From positions 1-12,482 of the forward strand of contig JAGNNG010000011.1 in assembly GCA_017990795.1 (NCBI GenBank): a stretch of DNA of 12,482 bases. Direction: 5' to 3'. Below, piece by piece: positions 1 through 6,391 of this stretch; position 1 is the stretch's first letter; every line of letters starts with the position of its first letter. The stretch comes from Deltaproteobacteria bacterium. Its GTDB lineage: Bacteria > Myxococcota_A > Polyangia > Palsa-1104 > JAEUJZ01. Below the pieces are notes generated by a model that was not told the origin of the DNA, did no database searches, and was given only the letters and a program-made list of their open reading frames with translations. The position numbers and the translations under genes were made by a program.

Positions 1-344
1 GCCGTGGGCTGGATCGGGTAGGTCTCTGGATTGTCGACCCAGCCGACGATCTCGATGTGCGTGGCCTGCATCTCAAAGCTCTGACCTTGGCCTTGCGAGG
101 CGACCAGCGTGCCCGTGACCAGCACCGCACAGCCAGCGGTCAGTCGCTTGACCTCGCTCTCGTAATTGCCAAGAGAGGACTGCGCCACGACCTGAATCGG
201 ATGAAAACAAGAGCCATCACTGACGTTTACAAACGACAGCCCGGCTTTGGAGTCCCGACGGGTTCGCACCCAGCCACGGACTGTAACTTCGCTACCCACG
301 GCAATGCTGCCCGAGAGTGCTGTCTTGATACTGACCACTGCCAT
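1..344 (-). CDS. asnS: Asparaginyl-tRNA synthetase, N-terminal part (truncated by window edge)
   Basis: This class II aminoacyl-tRNA synthetase charges tRNA-Asn with asparagine in the cytoplasm. Only the first 114 codons are present, read leftward from the ATG complementary to 342-344. They form the N-terminal OB-fold anticodon-binding domain. Recognisable AsnRS motifs are VRGWVRTRRDSKAG (about residues 23-36), FVNVSDGSC, EVKRLTAGCAVLVTGTLV, and GWVDNPETYPIQPT at the edge. The frame is open throughout. A GGAG Shine-Dalgarno lies 9 bases upstream of the start. The class II catalytic domain lies outside the window. The gene is divergent from the M15 peptidase gene, with about 200 bp between them. 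The family assignment rests on remembered AsnS motifs and is strong; AspS is less likely because the GWVD.PETYPIQ segment is typical of AsnS. Confidence 0.93.
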   Translation of the reverse strand, partial: MAVVSIKTALSGSIAVGSEVTVRGWVRTRRDSKAGLSFVNVSDGSCFHPIQVVAQSSLGNYESEVKRLTAGCAVLVTGTLVASQGQGQSFEMQATHIEIVGWVDNPETYPIQPT

Positions 345-491
345 ACTTGAAATCTCCGCTATCGAGGGCTTTGCCCAGGTCAAGGTCTTTTATGAATCAA
401 GAGCCAAGGAGCTAATAATCACTGGCTAAATTCGCCAAATGCGACGCCAAGGATAGCGAAGGGAGGAGCCAGTGAAAAGGTCCTTCTTGAA

Positions 492-520
492 TTGTCAGCA
501 GCCCCGTCGGGAAATAGTAT
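492..520 (+). promoter_or_regulatory. Putative sigma70-like promoter of the M15 peptidase gene
   Basis: TTGTCA (492-497) and TAGTAT (515-520) are separated by 17 bases. Transcription would start near 527, about 20 bases before the ATG at 548. A weak TTAGG (534-538) could serve as Shine-Dalgarno. This is motif reading only. Confidence 0.45.
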
Positions 521-547
521 CCTCAAGGGCACTTAGGTTTTGGCGAT

Positions 548-1390
548 ATGACTCCTCGGCTACGCTACCGCTGGCTTGCACGCAGCGCTCAGACAACAAG
601 AGCTTCGTTAGGAGGATTCCTTTTTCTCCTCCTAATCACTTTTTCATTATTAGGAATGGGTCTTAGAAATGCAGAAGCTGAACCAGAAAAGGAGGATTCC
701 CTACCGCCCTCTTTTCGCTGTCTGATGCGCTACTACGGAGTCAAAGCAGAGCACAGAGATGGAGTTCTTTGGGCAGCCCTGCCAAATGGTCAAGCACTGC
801 CATACGACGACGGAAAACCAAAGTCAGCAGAGGCATTACTAGAGACTCCCGACCTGCAGGATATGTTTACGCAGCGCTATCAAAAAGGCCCCATCAAACC
901 TGTGACAAGCGAGCAGGAAGACCCCGGACGAATCCGGGTTGATGCGCTCTTCTCTGCACGCTACGGAATGACTGAAAAGCAGATTCCTGTGGTCGCATTT
1001 CTGCTGTTTGGGCACCGACTACGCGTCCATCGACTGGTAGAGCCAGCATTTGTGCGACTGCGCGCAAGACTGACGGAGCTTACGAAAAAAGATCCATCGC
1101 TGCAGCCCTACTTGGAGGGATTGGGAGGGACTTTTGTCTGGCGGAATATCGCGGGCACAAACCGGCGCAGCGCGCACTCCTACGGCGTGTCGCTAGACAT
1201 CAACGTCAAGCGCTCGCACTACTGGCGCTGGCAGCGGCCTCCGTCGCCACTGCGCTGGCAAAACCAGATTCCGCAGCCCATCGTAGATGCCTTTGAAGCA
1301 GAGGGATTTATCTGGGGAGGCCGCTGGTATCACTACGACACCATGCACTTTGAGTATCGCCCGGAGCTACTCGATCCAAGCTGTTACTAG
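548..1390 (+). CDS. Secreted M15-family zinc D-Ala-D-Ala carboxypeptidase-like protein
   Basis: A 280-residue exported protein of the VanY/M15 peptidase superfamily, which cleaves D-Ala-containing peptidoglycan stem peptides in the envelope. The N-terminus has an arginine-rich n-region (residues 4-18) and a hydrophobic core (21-38), followed by an Ala/Glu stretch, as in a signal peptide or anchor. The zinc site is clear: SAHSYGVSLD supplies H210 and D217, and DTMHFEYRPEL supplies H267 with D264 at the position of the usual catalytic acid. The C-terminus stops just after the RPEL motif, as is normal for the family. About 130 residues between the signal and the catalytic domain are not recognised. 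The 5' coding region is AT-rich (about 38% GC over 601-660) compared with the catalytic part, so codon use is uneven. The start is supported by the n-region and an upstream promoter. Exact substrate (D,D-carboxypeptidase or L,D-endopeptidase) cannot be told. Confidence 0.88.
   Translation: MTPRLRYRWLARSAQTTRASLGGFLFLLLITFSLLGMGLRNAEAEPEKEDSLPPSFRCLMRYYGVKAEHRDGVLWAALPNGQALPYDDGKPKSAEALLETPDLQDMFTQRYQKGPIKPVTSEQEDPGRIRVDALFSARYGMTEKQIPVVAFLLFGHRLRVHRLVEPAFVRLRARLTELTKKDPSLQPYLEGLGGTFVWRNIAGTNRRSAHSYGVSLDINVKRSHYWRWQRPPSPLRWQNQIPQPIVDAFEAEGFIWGGRWYHYDTMHFEYRPELLDPSCY
608..635 (+). repeat. Perfect 9-bp inverted repeat inside the signal-peptide coding region
   Basis: TTAGGAGGA (608-616) and TCCTCCTAA (627-635) are exact reverse complements around a 10-base loop. 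The left arm contains a perfect anti-16S sequence (AGGAGG), but no start codon follows at a usable distance. The same 11-mer AGGAGGATTCC recurs at 690-700 in a different reading frame, so it is not a protein repeat, and it could compete for pairing with the right arm. No function is known. Confidence 0.5.
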
Positions 1391-1773
1391 ACTAGGCGCG
1401 GAGGATTACACCGCTCTTACTGGGCAATCGGTCTTGGACGTGGCATCGGAATCGCTACCGGAGGAACCAAAGGTCGAGGAAACTGCGACAGCGCCACCCA
1501 GCGCATCCGCGTTAGGGATACGCCGCAAGGCCCCAGAGAATAGAACCGCTGCAGAGCATTCATATCGGGACTAAACGCAGTGCCCTCGGATTTGGAGCTA
1601 ATAAAGTTTTACTCGTCGCAAAGCTGTAGCCGCGTAACGACGAGGAACTACTGGTATTCCAGCACTGCCCACGGTAGCAGATAGGCAGTCGCTCTAGGCA
1701 GACGGCTGTGACGCGCCCACGGTGTCATACAGTCCCGGCTGTCAGGGCGCTGCAAACCGAGTAAGGTTCGCGC
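1391..1773. other. 383-bp region without a convincing gene
   Basis: No RNA gene or conserved ORF is recognised. The +3 frame stays open through the stop of the M15 gene to 1574 and would read as a Glu/Ala/Pro-rich tail, but it has no ribosome binding site. Short structures include CTGG-TATT-CCAG near 1650 and AGGCAG repeated twice around 1683-1703. The last bases hold the TAAGG ribosome binding site (1762-1766) of the next gene. Confidence 0.5.
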
Positions 1774-2805
1774 ATGAAAGTCTCGCGCTGGCTGGTTCGA
1801 TTCCTACGAAACTTGGCGACGCAGGACGTGTGCTGTGTGCTGTTTCACGCGTACATGTTTGTGCGCATGCTGTGCGCCCCCGCCAGCACAAATGCCAGCC
1901 TGGGTCGCCTGCTAACCCTGCTGCTGCTGAGCTTCACGCTGCTAACGATCGTCCTAGTCCGAGGTGAGCTGCTGCCGCCAGGACGTGCGCGCGCCCTGCT
2001 GTATCGACTGGGGATGATCGCGCCGATTCCGCTGTCATATCTATCACTGCGGGTGGTGCTGCCGGCCCTGCGCCCGCAGCTGCTGGACGATGCGCTGCTA
2101 CGCCTTGATCAAGCGCTGCTCGCCGATACCCCAGCGCGCTTGTGGGAAGCGTACGTATCAACGACCACCGTCGAGTGGTTCGCCTTTTTCTACTACAGCT
2201 ACTTCACGCTGATGGTGCTACACGTCCTTGGCTCTGCCCTGCTCGATCGTGGTCCTCGGATGGCAGAGCTGCTCTTTGCCGCGATGCTGATAGCGGCGCT
2301 GGGCCACGTCGGCTACACGCTGGTGCCCGCAGCAGGACCGGTGGCCGCGCTGCGCTTTCAGACGGACCTAAATGGCGGATGGTTTTGGCAAGCAGTACAA
2401 AACACCGTGAACTCTGCGGGGGCTAAGCTCGACGTTTTTCCGTCGCTGCATACTGCGCTGCCGACGCTGTTTATGCTGCACTCAATCCGCCATCGTCGCA
2501 GCGCGCCCTTTCGCTACACCTGGGTACCACTAACTTTTGCGGTCTTAAACATCATCATCGCAACGATGTTTTTGCGCTGGCACTATGCAGTGGACATCTT
2601 GGCGGGGCTGGCCCTGTCGGTGTTCTCGCAGCAAGTGGCGATACGCGTGGCCTCGTGGGAGGACCAGCGCGCTGGTACCAGCCAGGATGCCCAAGACCCG
2701 CACGGACCTCTAACTGCGCCGCATCGTCAGCCGATCTGGGAGCCACTTTACTGGTCTGCATCCGCAGCCCACGCGGGGTCTGCCCGGACCGAGCAGCCAA
2801 GCTAA
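1774..2805 (+). CDS. PAP2-superfamily membrane phosphatase/transferase, Aur1/Ipt1-like
   Basis: A 343-residue polytopic membrane protein. Hydrophobic segments lie near residues 45-63, 80-98, 135-155, 165-185, 249-267 and 272-292. The PAP2 active-site motifs are visible: GYTLVPAAGPV (180-190), FPSLHTALP with S224 and H226, and RWHYAVDILAGL with H270 and D274. The GY...P..GP plus FPSLH...HY.VD pattern is that of the PAP2_3 group, which includes inositol-phosphorylceramide synthases and bacterial phosphatidic-acid-phosphatase-like enzymes. The reaction is therefore a phosphatase or phospho-head-group transfer on lipids, with the active site probably on the outer face of the membrane. The last 45 residues are a polar, low-complexity tail with no recognised domain. 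TAAGG lies 7 bases before the ATG. Sphingolipid head-group transfer would fit a myxobacterium but is only a guess. Confidence 0.85.
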   Translation: MKVSRWLVRFLRNLATQDVCCVLFHAYMFVRMLCAPASTNASLGRLLTLLLLSFTLLTIVLVRGELLPPGRARALLYRLGMIAPIPLSYLSLRVVLPALRPQLLDDALLRLDQALLADTPARLWEAYVSTTTVEWFAFFYYSYFTLMVLHVLGSALLDRGPRMAELLFAAMLIAALGHVGYTLVPAAGPVAALRFQTDLNGGWFWQAVQNTVNSAGAKLDVFPSLHTALPTLFMLHSIRHRRSAPFRYTWVPLTFAVLNIIIATMFLRWHYAVDILAGLALSVFSQQVAIRVASWEDQRAGTSQDAQDPHGPLTAPHRQPIWEPLYWSASAAHAGSARTEQPS

Positions 2806-2949
2806 CGCCTGCTGCTACTGCGCACAATTCAGTCATTCCGCAGACCTACGCGCGCAGCCAATTGGCCCCGCTGAAGCGAGAGCGCAGCGTGGTACCATCG
2901 AAGCGATGTTTTCTGACGAGCTTCCGGTTAATAGGGGGACGAAGCCGGA

Positions 2950-3540
2950 ATGAGAACGACTCGGTGGCTGTGGCTCACTTGTGCTCTTTTGGGCACGGGA
3001 GCACTGGTGGCGGGATTTCATATGCCGCAGGCCGCTGGTATGCCGCAGGCCGCGCTTGCTCAAGGCGGAACCTCGGCGGAATCCAGCAAAGCAGGGACGG
3101 AAAACACTACTGCTTATCCGGCACAAAGCGGAGACCCCGAGCCCGAGAGCCTGCGCACCCTGGCCCTGCGTCATGTCCTCGGAATCGGCATGGGTCAGCG
3201 ACTACGCATCGGCAAGCTGTCCGTCTACTACCTAGATCCAGTGACCGAGCAGCAGGCGCTGACCGTTGGTGACTTCCTTAGCCGCTCGGATCTGGGGCAG
3301 CACGAGGGACTGATTCACCTGCAAAAGCGCAGCCCGCAAGACGCGACTGTAGTGATGCGCGTAGCCACTCCGTTTTTGCATAAGGCCGAGCTGACCGCCG
3401 AGACCAAGGCCGCCTATCAACTACTTGGTCTGCTGGCTTCTGGGCTGGCGTTTGACGGCGAAGAAGTCGTGGTTCAGCTGTGTACCAGCACCTTGCGGCC
3501 TCTGTGGGTGATTCGCCCGCATCTTCCCAGCGCTCCGTAG
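2950..3540 (+). CDS. Secreted protein of unknown function
   Basis: A 196-residue protein not assigned to any family. Residues 1-22 form a signal peptide (RTTR n-region, then WLWLTCALLGTGALVAG). A short tandem repeat MPQAAG/MPQAAL (25-36) and a low-complexity Ser/Gly/Glu stretch to about residue 65 follow. The remaining 130 residues look globular and mixed alpha/beta, with LRTLALRHVLGIGMGQRLRIG, a LTVGDFLSRSDLG segment and a hydrophobic LLGLLASGLAFDGEEVVVQL segment near the end. There is a single cysteine in the mature domain (C-terminal part). AGGGGGA lies about 11 bases upstream of the ATG. The gene stands alone, followed by a strong hairpin. It may be periplasmic or outer-membrane associated. 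Confidence 0.72.
   Translation: MRTTRWLWLTCALLGTGALVAGFHMPQAAGMPQAALAQGGTSAESSKAGTENTTAYPAQSGDPEPESLRTLALRHVLGIGMGQRLRIGKLSVYYLDPVTEQQALTVGDFLSRSDLGQHEGLIHLQKRSPQDATVVMRVATPFLHKAELTAETKAAYQLLGLLASGLAFDGEEVVVQLCTSTLRPLWVIRPHLPSAP
3021..3053 (+). repeat. 15-bp direct repeat, period 18
   Basis: TATGCCGCAGGCCGC occurs at 3021-3035 and again at 3039-3053, in frame, giving MPQAAG then MPQAAL just after the signal peptide. It is a recent short tandem duplication and may vary in copy number between strains. Confidence 0.8.
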
Positions 3541-3544
3541 CCAC

Positions 3545-3583
3545 CAGCAGTGGCTGCACGTTCGCTCGGCGCAGCCACTGCTG
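3545..3583 (+). terminator. Perfect 13-bp hairpin after the 2950-3540 gene
   Basis: CAGCAGTGGCTGC (3545-3557) and GCAGCCACTGCTG (3571-3583) are exact reverse complements around a 13-base loop, 5 bases after the TAG stop. No T-run follows, so it is either a factor-assisted terminator or a 3' stabilising hairpin. Confidence 0.6.
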
Positions 3584-3973
3584 CTCTGCATCGCCGCGCC
3601 CGGCTGCATTATCCCGTCATTACACTATGTGACAGTCCAATGCCCAATTAATCATCGCAGTTAGCCCACATCAAAATCGGACATTCTAAAAATATCTATT
3701 TCTATCAGCATGTTATGAATCACACTCCAGAAAACACTGATTAATTTCGCAGTTATGTACATAAAAACCGGGGTTACCTTTCTGCGCCCATCCCATATGA
3801 GCACATCGAGTCCAATCAAGCAGCGTCAGACCGATGCTGCAGTCGCTCAGTTTCTCACAGCTGATACAACCATAACCTCAAGTATTACAACCCCATCCGA
3901 GTCCCCACATGCCGATATCATCGGCGCAATGATGCACGTGACTTTGCAGATATTTCCGGTTACCGTGTAGGCC
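3584..3973. other. AT-rich intergenic region, no recognised gene
   Basis: GC falls to about 30% over 3661-3720 and 38% over 3721-3780, against about 60% around it. A 71-codon frame (3755-3970) is open and ends 3 bases before the next gene, but it has no Shine-Dalgarno and no recognisable domain. The region may hold regulatory sites for the downstream lipoprotein gene or be a remnant of foreign DNA. Confidence 0.5.
3647..3755 (+). repeat. Imperfect direct repeat pair in the AT-rich gap
   Basis: ATTAATCATCGCAGTTA (3647-3663) and ATTAATTTCGCAGTTA (3740-3755) match at 15 positions with one base change and one single-base deletion, and lie 93 bases apart. They could be paired protein-binding sites; no function is shown. 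Confidence 0.55.
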
Positions 3974-4540
3974 ATGCGAACACGCTTATATACACAAGCC
4001 TTAGGGTCTCTGGTGGCGGCTACGTGGCTGATCGCTGGTTGCAGCCCAACCAGTACGCCGATGCTCCCCACCGAATACATCAGCTTCCGCTACACGGTCA
4101 CACCGCCCGGCACTGGCACTGGCGATCAGCCGATGACACTGACGGTTGCTCCCGAGCTAGGTCTGTGCGATCGAGTCGGCAAGACCATCAAAGTTGTGGC
4201 AGCGCAAGGCGTCGCCAGCACCACGATTACGCTGAAAAACTCAGCGACCGCAGCCAACCAGCCTTCGCTAAATATCGACTTTCGCACCAAGGGAATCGCG
4301 GACGTGGACTTCCAACTGCCGCTGGCTTTTGACGATCGCGGCGTTGGCAAAAACCCCACGGCGCTGACTACCAGCGACATGGCACAGGCGCTGACTTGCA
4401 ACATGAGCATTAACGCTGCCGACCCGTTTGTTAGCTTCGATGGCACGTTTCAGTGTACGAGCTCAGCAAGCGCGACTCCCCGTCGGCTAGAGCTAATTGA
4501 AGGCAAGTTTCACGCGGCACCCTGTCCGGCGTTGCAGTAA
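3974..4540 (+). CDS. Small lipoprotein of unknown function
   Basis: A 188-residue predicted lipoprotein. The signal peptide (MRTRLYTQAL..., residues 1-22) ends in the lipobox LIAGC, with C23 as the lipidated residue and SP next, so an outer-membrane location is likely. The mature part is Thr/Ala/Pro-rich and seems beta-rich (RYTVTPPGTGTG, MTLTVAP, STTITLKNSATA), with four further cysteines (including LGLCDRVG, ALTCNMS, FQCTSS and PCPALQ) that could form disulfides. No family was recognised. No Shine-Dalgarno precedes the ATG. A GTGACT-N17-TACCGT element ends 7 bases upstream, so a leaderless start is possible but weaker than at 6392 and 10502. Confidence 0.75.
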   Translation: MRTRLYTQALGSLVAATWLIAGCSPTSTPMLPTEYISFRYTVTPPGTGTGDQPMTLTVAPELGLCDRVGKTIKVVAAQGVASTTITLKNSATAANQPSLNIDFRTKGIADVDFQLPLAFDDRGVGKNPTALTTSDMAQALTCNMSINAADPFVSFDGTFQCTSSASATPRRLELIEGKFHAAPCPALQ

Positions 4541-4544
4541 GGTA

Positions 4545-4577
4545 GGGTTGCAAGTCGCTAGCGCAGCTTTGCTACCC
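4545..4577 (+). terminator. Hairpin after the small lipoprotein gene
   Basis: GGGTTGCAA (4545-4553) pairs with TTGCTACCC (4569-4577) with one T-T mismatch, starting 4 bases after the stop codon. A second stem follows, GCCTGG/CCAGGC (4588-4593 and 4603-4608). There is no T-run, so termination is only probable. Confidence 0.4.
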
Positions 4578-4656
4578 AGCCAAAGCCGCCTGGCCGTAAC
4601 ATCCAGGCCACTGACAGCAACGTCTACAACCACTCTGCGTGGTTCCGAGGTACCCG

Positions 4657-5439
4657 ATGGCATTTTTCGACAAACCGTTCGGTCTAGCTGGTGAGCGCAA
4701 AGCGCTGGCAATCCTGTGCCTGACCTTTTACATGCTCATGTACGGCCTCCTGTCGCTGCTTCTGTACAACGCGCCCCCAGATCAGCCCGAAGTCCGAGGC
4801 TGGTGGCTGTGCTTTGCAGCGCTGGCTGGCACGTATGGAGTGGCATTTTTTGCGCTGGCCGCCGACTGGTTCTGGGCGCGCTGGTTCGCCATTGGGCTTG
4901 GCTATTCCGGTCTGACGGTGGCGGGCTGGGGCATGGTGACGCAGAAGGCGATCGACCCGGTCATGCTGTTTTACGGAGCGACTCACGGCGCGATCGCACT
5001 GTTCCTGCAAGGTCAGAAGCTGGCGCAGCAGTTTGACCTCAAGCCCGGCTGGCGGGAGCTGCTTCGTCTAGACGAGCACGGAGTTGAGCGAGTACGCGCC
5101 TCTGTCACCCGTGCAGCTGCGAGCTTGCCGACGCTGATCTTGGTGGCGCTAGCTCCGCGTGAAGAGACGGGCGAGATGCTGCTGCTAGCAGGAGTTGGAC
5201 TGTGCGGTCTGCTGCTGCTGCGAACGTGGGGAGTGATGCTGCTTGGCGTCGTTGGCGCACTGCTGCCTCTGATGCTGCTATCGGGTCATGGCCATGTCGC
5301 GCTGCCGATGGGGCATCAAGCACTACTCGGCTTCCCACTGGTTCACCAGCTGGGCTTGATCAGTAGCGCCTACTTGCTAGCCGCCAGTGCGCCGTTCCTG
5401 CGCCCCATCGCCTCCTTCCTAAAGAGCCGCACTGCTTGA
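4657..5439 (+). CDS. Polytopic inner-membrane protein of unknown function
   Basis: A 260-residue protein with about seven or eight hydrophobic segments: near residues 13-35, 45-66, 70-89, 96-116, 154-165, 170-188, 190-208 and 222-245. One hydrophilic stretch, around residues 118-150 (DLKPGWRELLRLDEHG...), probably faces the cytoplasm. No transporter or enzyme motif is recognised. The ATG at 4657 is preferred to the in-frame GTG at 4639 because GAGG (4647-4650) lies 6 bases before it. The stop overlaps the start of the following hydrolase gene by 4 bases, so the two are translationally coupled and probably act together. Confidence 0.75.
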   Translation: MAFFDKPFGLAGERKALAILCLTFYMLMYGLLSLLLYNAPPDQPEVRGWWLCFAALAGTYGVAFFALAADWFWARWFAIGLGYSGLTVAGWGMVTQKAIDPVMLFYGATHGAIALFLQGQKLAQQFDLKPGWRELLRLDEHGVERVRASVTRAAASLPTLILVALAPREETGEMLLLAGVGLCGLLLLRTWGVMLLGVVGALLPLMLLSGHGHVALPMGHQALLGFPLVHQLGLISSAYLLAASAPFLRPIASFLKSRTA

Positions 5440-6299
5440 GCTACGCTCTGCTGCGCGTCCCAGGCGCCCACCTCCACGTAGATTTCGTTGACGCACCAGC
5501 CCCGAGCGGACGGCCCCCACTGCTGATGCTGCATGGCGGGCCCGGTGCGGACTCTAAGTATCTGCGTCCACAGCTGGACCACCTCGCCGAGCTGGGAGCG
5601 GGTCGGCGCGTGGTCTTCTTCGATCAACGAGGTGCTGAGCGCTCTCCGCTGGATACGGGCACCCTACCTGCAAGCTATCAAACGCACGTTGAAGACGTGG
5701 ACGCGGTACGTCGGCTGCTAGGTGTGCAGCGACTGTCGCTGGGCGGTTTCTCGTGGGGCGGGCTGCTTTCTCTACTGTACGCAACTTGCTATCCAGAGCG
5801 CGTCGAGCGCCTGGTCCTCATCGCACCTGCGCCGTCTCACTTTGAGTATCGCCAGCAGCTGCAAAAGCGCATGGCAGCAGCCGCTTCCCGTCCCGATATT
5901 GTCGCGCTGCGCACCGAGCTTATGGCGCAGCTACCAAACGTCTCTCCAGAGACGGCGCGGCACTGGCGCTTTGCACTGGCGGTCGCTGGCTACTTTGTCG
6001 ATCCACGCAAGGCCCTGACCTTGACGCCGTTTCGAGTGCAGCAGCGCCTGGAAGAAGCGATCTGGAACAGCCTCGGGCACTACGATATCCGCCCGCTGCT
6101 GCCGCGACTGCGCGCGGTGCCAACACTGATTGTGCACGGCGAAGATGACGTGATCCCGATCGCAAGCTCGGAGGAGATTGCCGAGCTAACAGGGGCCGAG
6201 CTAGTCCGCGCCCCCCGCTGCGGTCACGTCCCGTACATAGAGGCCCCCGAGGTCTTGTTTGGTGCCGTGGCACGCTTTTTAGAGTCGACCGCAGGCTAG
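5436..6299 (+). CDS. Alpha/beta hydrolase, proline iminopeptidase-like (S33 family)
   Basis: A 287-residue cytoplasmic alpha/beta hydrolase of about full family length. Motifs in order: HGGPG oxyanion-hole loop (33-37), VVFFDQRGAERS (59-70, the DQRG..RS signature of prolyl aminopeptidases), nucleophile elbow GFSWGG with S106, HGEDDVIP giving catalytic D238, and CGHVPYIEAP giving H264. The triad is intact. This suggests cleavage of N-terminal proline or of another small amide or ester; many homologues have other substrates. The frame opens with TTG at 5436, overlapping the previous gene as TTGA. No ATG or GTG gives a complete N-terminus. AAAGAG about 10 bases upstream may be the ribosome binding site. 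No signal peptide is present. Confidence 0.88.
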   Translation: MSYALLRVPGAHLHVDFVDAPAPSGRPPLLMLHGGPGADSKYLRPQLDHLAELGAGRRVVFFDQRGAERSPLDTGTLPASYQTHVEDVDAVRRLLGVQRLSLGGFSWGGLLSLLYATCYPERVERLVLIAPAPSHFEYRQQLQKRMAAAASRPDIVALRTELMAQLPNVSPETARHWRFALAVAGYFVDPRKALTLTPFRVQQRLEEAIWNSLGHYDIRPLLPRLRAVPTLIVHGEDDVIPIASSEEIAELTGAELVRAPRCGHVPYIEAPEVLFGAVARFLESTAG

Positions 6300-6356
6300 A
6301 CCGCTCCACTTAAATAGAGACCAACGGCAGCGCTTCACCTTCGCAGCGGTTGACCG

Positions 6357-6385
6357 TTGACAGCTGTCGCTGGCGCGGCGATGTT
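6357..6385 (+). promoter_or_regulatory. Sigma70-like promoter placed for leaderless transcription
   Basis: TTGACA (6357-6362), a 17-base spacer, then GATGTT (6380-6385). The ATG of the next gene is at 6392, 6 bases after the -10 element, which is where transcription should start. A second TTGACC lies 7 bases upstream of the -35. No Shine-Dalgarno is present. Confidence 0.5.
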
Positions 6386-6391
6386 GCGCCC

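Noticed and set aside
222..239. The plus-strand reading DVYKRQ, which resembles the peptide made by Nextera transposon adapter sequence in assemblies
   Set aside because: The bases (GACGTTTACAAACGACAG) differ from the adapter, and the minus strand here codes for conserved AsnRS residues SFVNVSDG, so this is genuine sequence.
57..350. Plus-strand ORF of 97 codons at the left edge
   Set aside because: It is antisense to the clearly recognisable asnS frame on the minus strand and has no recognisable domain.
3755..3970. 71-codon ORF just before the small lipoprotein gene
   Set aside because: It has no Shine-Dalgarno, no domain and unusual composition in an AT-rich gap; kept only as a question in the findings.
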